This document shows positions 61,169-64,000 of a stretch of DNA of 64,000 nucleotides, in pieces. Numbering within the stretch: the stretch's first letter is position 1; each line of letters begins with the position of its first letter. The notes under the pieces were generated by a model. It worked only from the letters and a program-made list of their open reading frames with translations, had not been told where the DNA came from and made no database searches. Source of the DNA: Chloroflexota bacterium (GTDB lineage Bacteria > Chloroflexota > Anaerolineae > Anaerolineales > Anaerolineaceae); NCBI GenBank assembly GCA_012797815.1, contig JAAZOK010000171.1:1-64000 (forward strand). The letters run 5' to 3'. The position numbers and the translations under genes were made by a program.

Positions 61169-62485
61169 ATGAATACTTTTAATGTTTTTTTTAGTGGTTT
61201 TAGCGCATTCATGGCACAGCCGGCTTTGTTGCTCGGTTTGGTGGCAGCCATTGGCTTGATTGCATTAAAGAAACCGTTCACCCGAGTTCTATCTGGCTTT
61301 ATAAAAACTGCTGTGGGTGTTTTAATCTTGTCAGTAGGTTCAGGTCAAATTACATCTACTTTTCGCCCAATTATTGTGGGTATGAAAGATGTTCTCGGTA
61401 TTGAGGGTGTGATCATTGATCCATACACAACCCTTCCTGCGGTTCAAGCAGCTGCTTCGGAACAGATCCCTGAATTACTTTCATGGGTGGGTTATGTTAT
61501 GGTATTGGCATTTCTATTCAATATTTTATTAGTTGCCTTGCGTAAGATTACAAGAATCCGTGCTCTATTCTTGACTGGTCATATTATGTTCTTGCAAGCC
61601 TCTTTAATGACTTGGTTGGTCTGGTATTTCTTCCAGCTTCCTCAATGGCCTACAATTTTAATTTCAGCTGCACTGGTTGGTCTTTATTGGTCAATCGGAG
61701 CAACGATAAATATTAAACCGACAGAAATTCTTACAAATGGAGCTGGTTTTACTGTGGCTCATCAACAGCATTTTATGAACTGGGTGGCATGGAAGGTCGC
61801 GCATTTATTTGGAGATCCAGAGAAAGAAAATATTGATACTCTTAAATTACCGGGCTGGTTAAGCATTTTCTCTCAAGATAACGTTGTCACCGTCCCGTTG
61901 ATTATGCTAATTTTCTTTACTCCAATTTTGATATGGCTTGGTCCCCAGGCACTTGGCCATGAATCTTTCACATTTAACTATATTATTAGTATGCTGATTC
62001 TAGAATTACAATTTGGCGTATTTGTTACGATTATTCTTACAGGTGTGAGAATGTTTGTAGCAGAATTGGCAGTATCTTTCAATGGAATTTCCGAAAAATT
62101 ATTGCCAGGTGCTGTCATTGGAGTTGACGGAATGGCAGTTGCTCCCTACTCACCAAACTCTGTCGTTATGGGGTTCGTTTGCGCAGCCATCGGTGAGGCA
62201 ATTGGAGTAATTATTTTGATTGTAACAAAGTCTCCCATTTTGATAATTCCTGGTTTTTGCCCCGTGTTTTTTGATGCTGCTATCACAGCCGTGTTTGCCA
62301 ACAAGTTTGGTGGTTGGAAAGCCGTTGTCGTAATATCGCTATTTGTCGGTTTGCTTCAGGTATTTGGGAGTGCCTGGGCAGCTAGCATGTCCGGTTTGGT
62401 TGGTGGATGGCAGGGTTGTACAGACTTCTCAACAATATGGCCTGCATTGATGACGGTCATGAAAGCAATTTCACCATTACACTAA
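61169..62485 (+). CDS. PTS EIIC component, ascorbate-type (UlaA/SgaT-like)
   Basis: 438 residues with about ten to eleven membrane segments, of the UlaA/SgaT (AG superfamily) type. Typical segments are visible: FSGFSAFMAQPALLLGLVAAIGLI (split by Pro), LTGHIMFLQASLMTWL and AEL-rich VSFNGISEKLLPGAVIGVDGMA. The start ATG (61169) is preceded by CTGGAGA; a TTG one codon before is unlikely. Carries and, with IIB/IIA, phosphorylates a substrate of the L-ascorbate type. Confidence 0.88.
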   Translation: MNTFNVFFSGFSAFMAQPALLLGLVAAIGLIALKKPFTRVLSGFIKTAVGVLILSVGSGQITSTFRPIIVGMKDVLGIEGVIIDPYTTLPAVQAAASEQIPELLSWVGYVMVLAFLFNILLVALRKITRIRALFLTGHIMFLQASLMTWLVWYFFQLPQWPTILISAALVGLYWSIGATINIKPTEILTNGAGFTVAHQQHFMNWVAWKVAHLFGDPEKENIDTLKLPGWLSIFSQDNVVTVPLIMLIFFTPILIWLGPQALGHESFTFNYIISMLILELQFGVFVTIILTGVRMFVAELAVSFNGISEKLLPGAVIGVDGMAVAPYSPNSVVMGFVCAAIGEAIGVIILIVTKSPILIIPGFCPVFFDAAITAVFANKFGGWKAVVVISLFVGLLQVFGSAWAASMSGLVGGWQGCTDFSTIWPALMTVMKAISPLH

Positions 62486-62561
62486 ATCTCTGCTCATTTG
62501 AAAGCAAAATATTTATTGGTAAATTTTAGATAGTTTATAAGTACGAAATAATGAGCAGGCA

Positions 62562-62595
62562 CGCTCCTGGATAGAATTAATCTTATCCAGGAGCG
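62562..62595 (+). other. Intercistronic hairpin between EIIC and EIIB
   Basis: A perfect 12-bp stem CGCTCCTGGATA / TATCCAGGAGCG with a 10-base loop. It is followed by GGAAAAAATAC and not a T-tract, so probably protects or processes the mRNA and sets EIIC/EIIB ratios. Confidence 0.65.
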
Positions 62596-62631
62596 GAAAA
62601 AATACAAAGAATTGAGGAGATAAATAAACCA

Positions 62632-62940
62632 ATGCTTAAAATATTAGCAGTTTGTGGCAATGGACAAGGCTCGAGTGTAGTACTGCGGTTGGGATTGGAG
62701 CCAGCGCTAGACGAACTTGGATTAAAAGATACATCAATAGAGTGTACATCATTAGGGCAAGCTCAGAGTCTGCTGCAATTTGTAGACCTGATAATAATCC
62801 CCAGTCATCTTGCTGAATTGTTAGATATTCCAAAAGGGAAACCTCTTGTGAAAGTAAATAATTTAATTAATAAAAATGAAGTAAAAGAAGGTGTAACCAA
62901 GGCTCTTGAGGAATATTATCCTGAACTTCTTAAGAAATAA
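62632..62940 (+). CDS. PTS EIIB component, ascorbate/lactose-type (UlaB-like)
   Basis: 102 residues: phospho-Cys in VCGNGQGSS (about residue 8), followed by an alpha/beta P-loop-like fold of the UlaB/SgaB group. It transfers phosphate from EIIA to the sugar. Lies between EIIC and EIIA. Confidence 0.9.
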   Translation: MLKILAVCGNGQGSSVVLRLGLEPALDELGLKDTSIECTSLGQAQSLLQFVDLIIIPSHLAELLDIPKGKPLVKVNNLINKNEVKEGVTKALEEYYPELLKK

Positions 62941-63075
62941 TATTTCATAATTAGCTTAATTGTATTAAGCAATCAATCAGATAAGCAGTTGAATAATTTA
63001 TTTACTTCTTCTGATAGGAAGAAATCTGTTCACTCATCAAAATTTAAAGGTAGAAAGATAATTTTCGGAGAAAAT

Positions 63076-63537
63076 ATGCGCGATCTAAGAGATATGCTCA
63101 CTGAAAAAACGGTCAAATTGAATACCACCGTATCTGACTGGAAAGAAGCTGTGCGTGTTGGTGGGAACATGCTGGTGGACGTGAAAGCCTGTAAACCCGA
63201 ATACGTGGATGCCATGGTGCGTTTTGCAGAAGAATTGGGTCCTTATATTGTCATCGGAAAGGGCTTGGCATTACCTCACGCACGACCTGAAGAGGGCGTG
63301 CTCGAAACCTGCTTCAGTTTAGTGACTCTTTCAGAACCCATTGAGTTCGGTAACGAATATAACGACCCGGTCTATGTCGTTTTTTGCATGGCAGCTCGCG
63401 ATAAGGATGAGCATATTGAAGCGCTGCGCCAGATTGCCAATCTATGTGGTGATGAGTTTTATTTTGAAAAGATAAAAACTGCGCAAACTCTTGAAGATAT
63501 TCAAGCACTTTTAGAGAAGGCAGGCGATCTTAAATAG
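63076..63537 (+). CDS. PTS EIIA component, mannitol/fructose-ascorbate type (UlaC-like)
   Basis: 153 residues with the phospho-His in GLALPHARPEEGV (about residue 62). The fold is the EIIA-Man/Fru/Ntr type. Start at 63076 with GGAG five bases upstream; an in-frame TTG at 62989 adds a poorly conserved tail. It takes phosphate from HPr, which is not encoded in the window. Confidence 0.9.
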   Translation: MRDLRDMLTEKTVKLNTTVSDWKEAVRVGGNMLVDVKACKPEYVDAMVRFAEELGPYIVIGKGLALPHARPEEGVLETCFSLVTLSEPIEFGNEYNDPVYVVFCMAARDKDEHIEALRQIANLCGDEFYFEKIKTAQTLEDIQALLEKAGDLK

Positions 63538-63574
63538 CTCTCATTACAGTCCTAAATAGCAAAGGAGGATTTTT

Positions 63575-64000
63575 ATGGCTTCATCACGCCCATTGCTCCA
63601 GGTGGCACTTGATACAAAGGATCTCAATACGGCATTAAAGACGACCCGTCTTGTTTCCGACGTGGTGGATGTAATCGAAGTTGGAACTATATTATGTCTG
63701 GCAGAGGGATTGGGAGCGGTTACCTCGATCCGGACACTTTATCCGAATAAATTGATCCTGGCGGATGTACGTATAGCCGAAGCGGGTGCCATCATCGCCA
63801 AAATGGTGTTCGATGCGCAGGCGAACTGGGTTTCTATGCTCAGTTCAGCATCTCTAAGCACCATGGAAGCTGTGGCAGAAGAAGCGTTTTCGCGCGGAGG
63901 GGATGTTCAGGTAGAGTTGCAGGATGATTGGTCCCTGCAGAAAGCCAATGCCTGGCTTGCCTTGGGTATCAAACAGGTCACCATTCACCGCAGCCGGGAT
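63575..64000 (+). CDS. ulaD: 3-keto-L-gulonate-6-phosphate decarboxylase (UlaD-like), cut by the window edge
   Basis: The first 142 residues are seen. The N-terminus LLQVALDTKDLNTALKTT and the region VIEVGTILCLAEGLGAV match the UlaD/HPS group of the OMPDC superfamily. The Asp/Lys site reads ADVRIAEAG, where classical UlaD has ADAKIADAG; the catalytic Lys position is thus Arg, as in some family members with altered specificity. VTIHRSRD at the end is the phosphate-site region. A strong ribosome site AGGAGG precedes the ATG. It extends beyond 64000. Confidence 0.85.
   Translation, partial: MASSRPLLQVALDTKDLNTALKTTRLVSDVVDVIEVGTILCLAEGLGAVTSIRTLYPNKLILADVRIAEAGAIIAKMVFDAQANWVSMLSSASLSTMEAVAEEAFSRGGDVQVELQDDWSLQKANAWLALGIKQVTIHRSRD

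Noticed and set aside
1-64000. tRNA, rRNA, CRISPR arrays, insertion sequences and integrase genes
   Set aside because: I looked through the intergenic regions for cloverleaf-type arms, spaced repeats and transposase motifs and found none.

Overview
The window is a gene-dense chromosomal segment of moderate G+C with no mobile elements, tRNA or rRNA genes, or CRISPR arrays that I could see. The mix of proteins points to a fermentative, heterotrophic member of the Chloroflexota, most likely class Anaerolineae: long GAF/HD-GYP and GGDEF sensors, paired GT39-type membrane glycosyltransferases, UMF1-family MFS, DUF4342, DUF6485, DegV, a three-gene pyruvate dehydrogenase without E3, and many sugar-handling genes. 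This placement is an inference from family flavour; no marker gene is present.

0-7 kb: the citrate-to-2-oxoglutarate arm of the TCA cycle. Aconitase (cut by the left edge) and isocitrate dehydrogenase run leftward. An IclR regulator and citrate synthase run rightward. The two units share an intergenic region with overlapping divergent promoters and a perfect palindromic operator. A threonine-synthase-like PLP enzyme and a LysN-like aminotransferase follow. 7-13 kb: DegV protein, a two-gene membrane pair (small protein plus TspO-like), a convergent pdhA-pdhB-pdhC operon and a zinc-ribbon MscL.

13-22 kb: a surface/c-di-GMP region. It holds an NfrB-like membrane glycosyltransferase with HEAT-like repeats, a GAF/HD-GYP phosphodiesterase, a GGDEF cyclase with an I-site, and a PAS/GAF sensor that stops where an HD-GYP domain would be expected. 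22-34 kb: two GT39-like glycosyltransferases, a uridine phosphorylase-like gene with a degenerate paralog, a lipoprotein sugar dehydrogenase, MFS, PlsC, an LPG-synthase/flippase-like protein, and a TetR-amylase pair. The TetR gene has a textbook autoregulatory, nearly leaderless promoter.

34-43.7 kb: a metallophosphoesterase, CotH-like kinase, DUF4956 and VTC-type polyphosphate polymerase cluster. It is followed by a lipoprotein hydrolase, MscS, a second DegV and DUF4342. 43.7-45.6 kb: an ABC-F ATPase behind a strong promoter, a possible five-codon leader peptide and hairpins that resemble an attenuator.

45.6-55.6 kb: an apparent alpha-1,6-glucan (dextran/isomaltooligosaccharide) utilisation locus: GH31, ROK repressor, ABC sugar transporter (binding protein and two permeases, no ATPase), a signal-less GH66 and a GH15-like glucosidase. 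56-58 kb: a Ddl-like ATP-grasp ligase convergent with an S66/MccF-like peptidase. 58-64 kb: an ascorbate-type PTS locus (SorC regulator, HAD phosphatase, phosphotriesterase-like lactonase candidate, EIIC, EIIB, EIIA) ending in a UlaD-like decarboxylase cut by the right edge.
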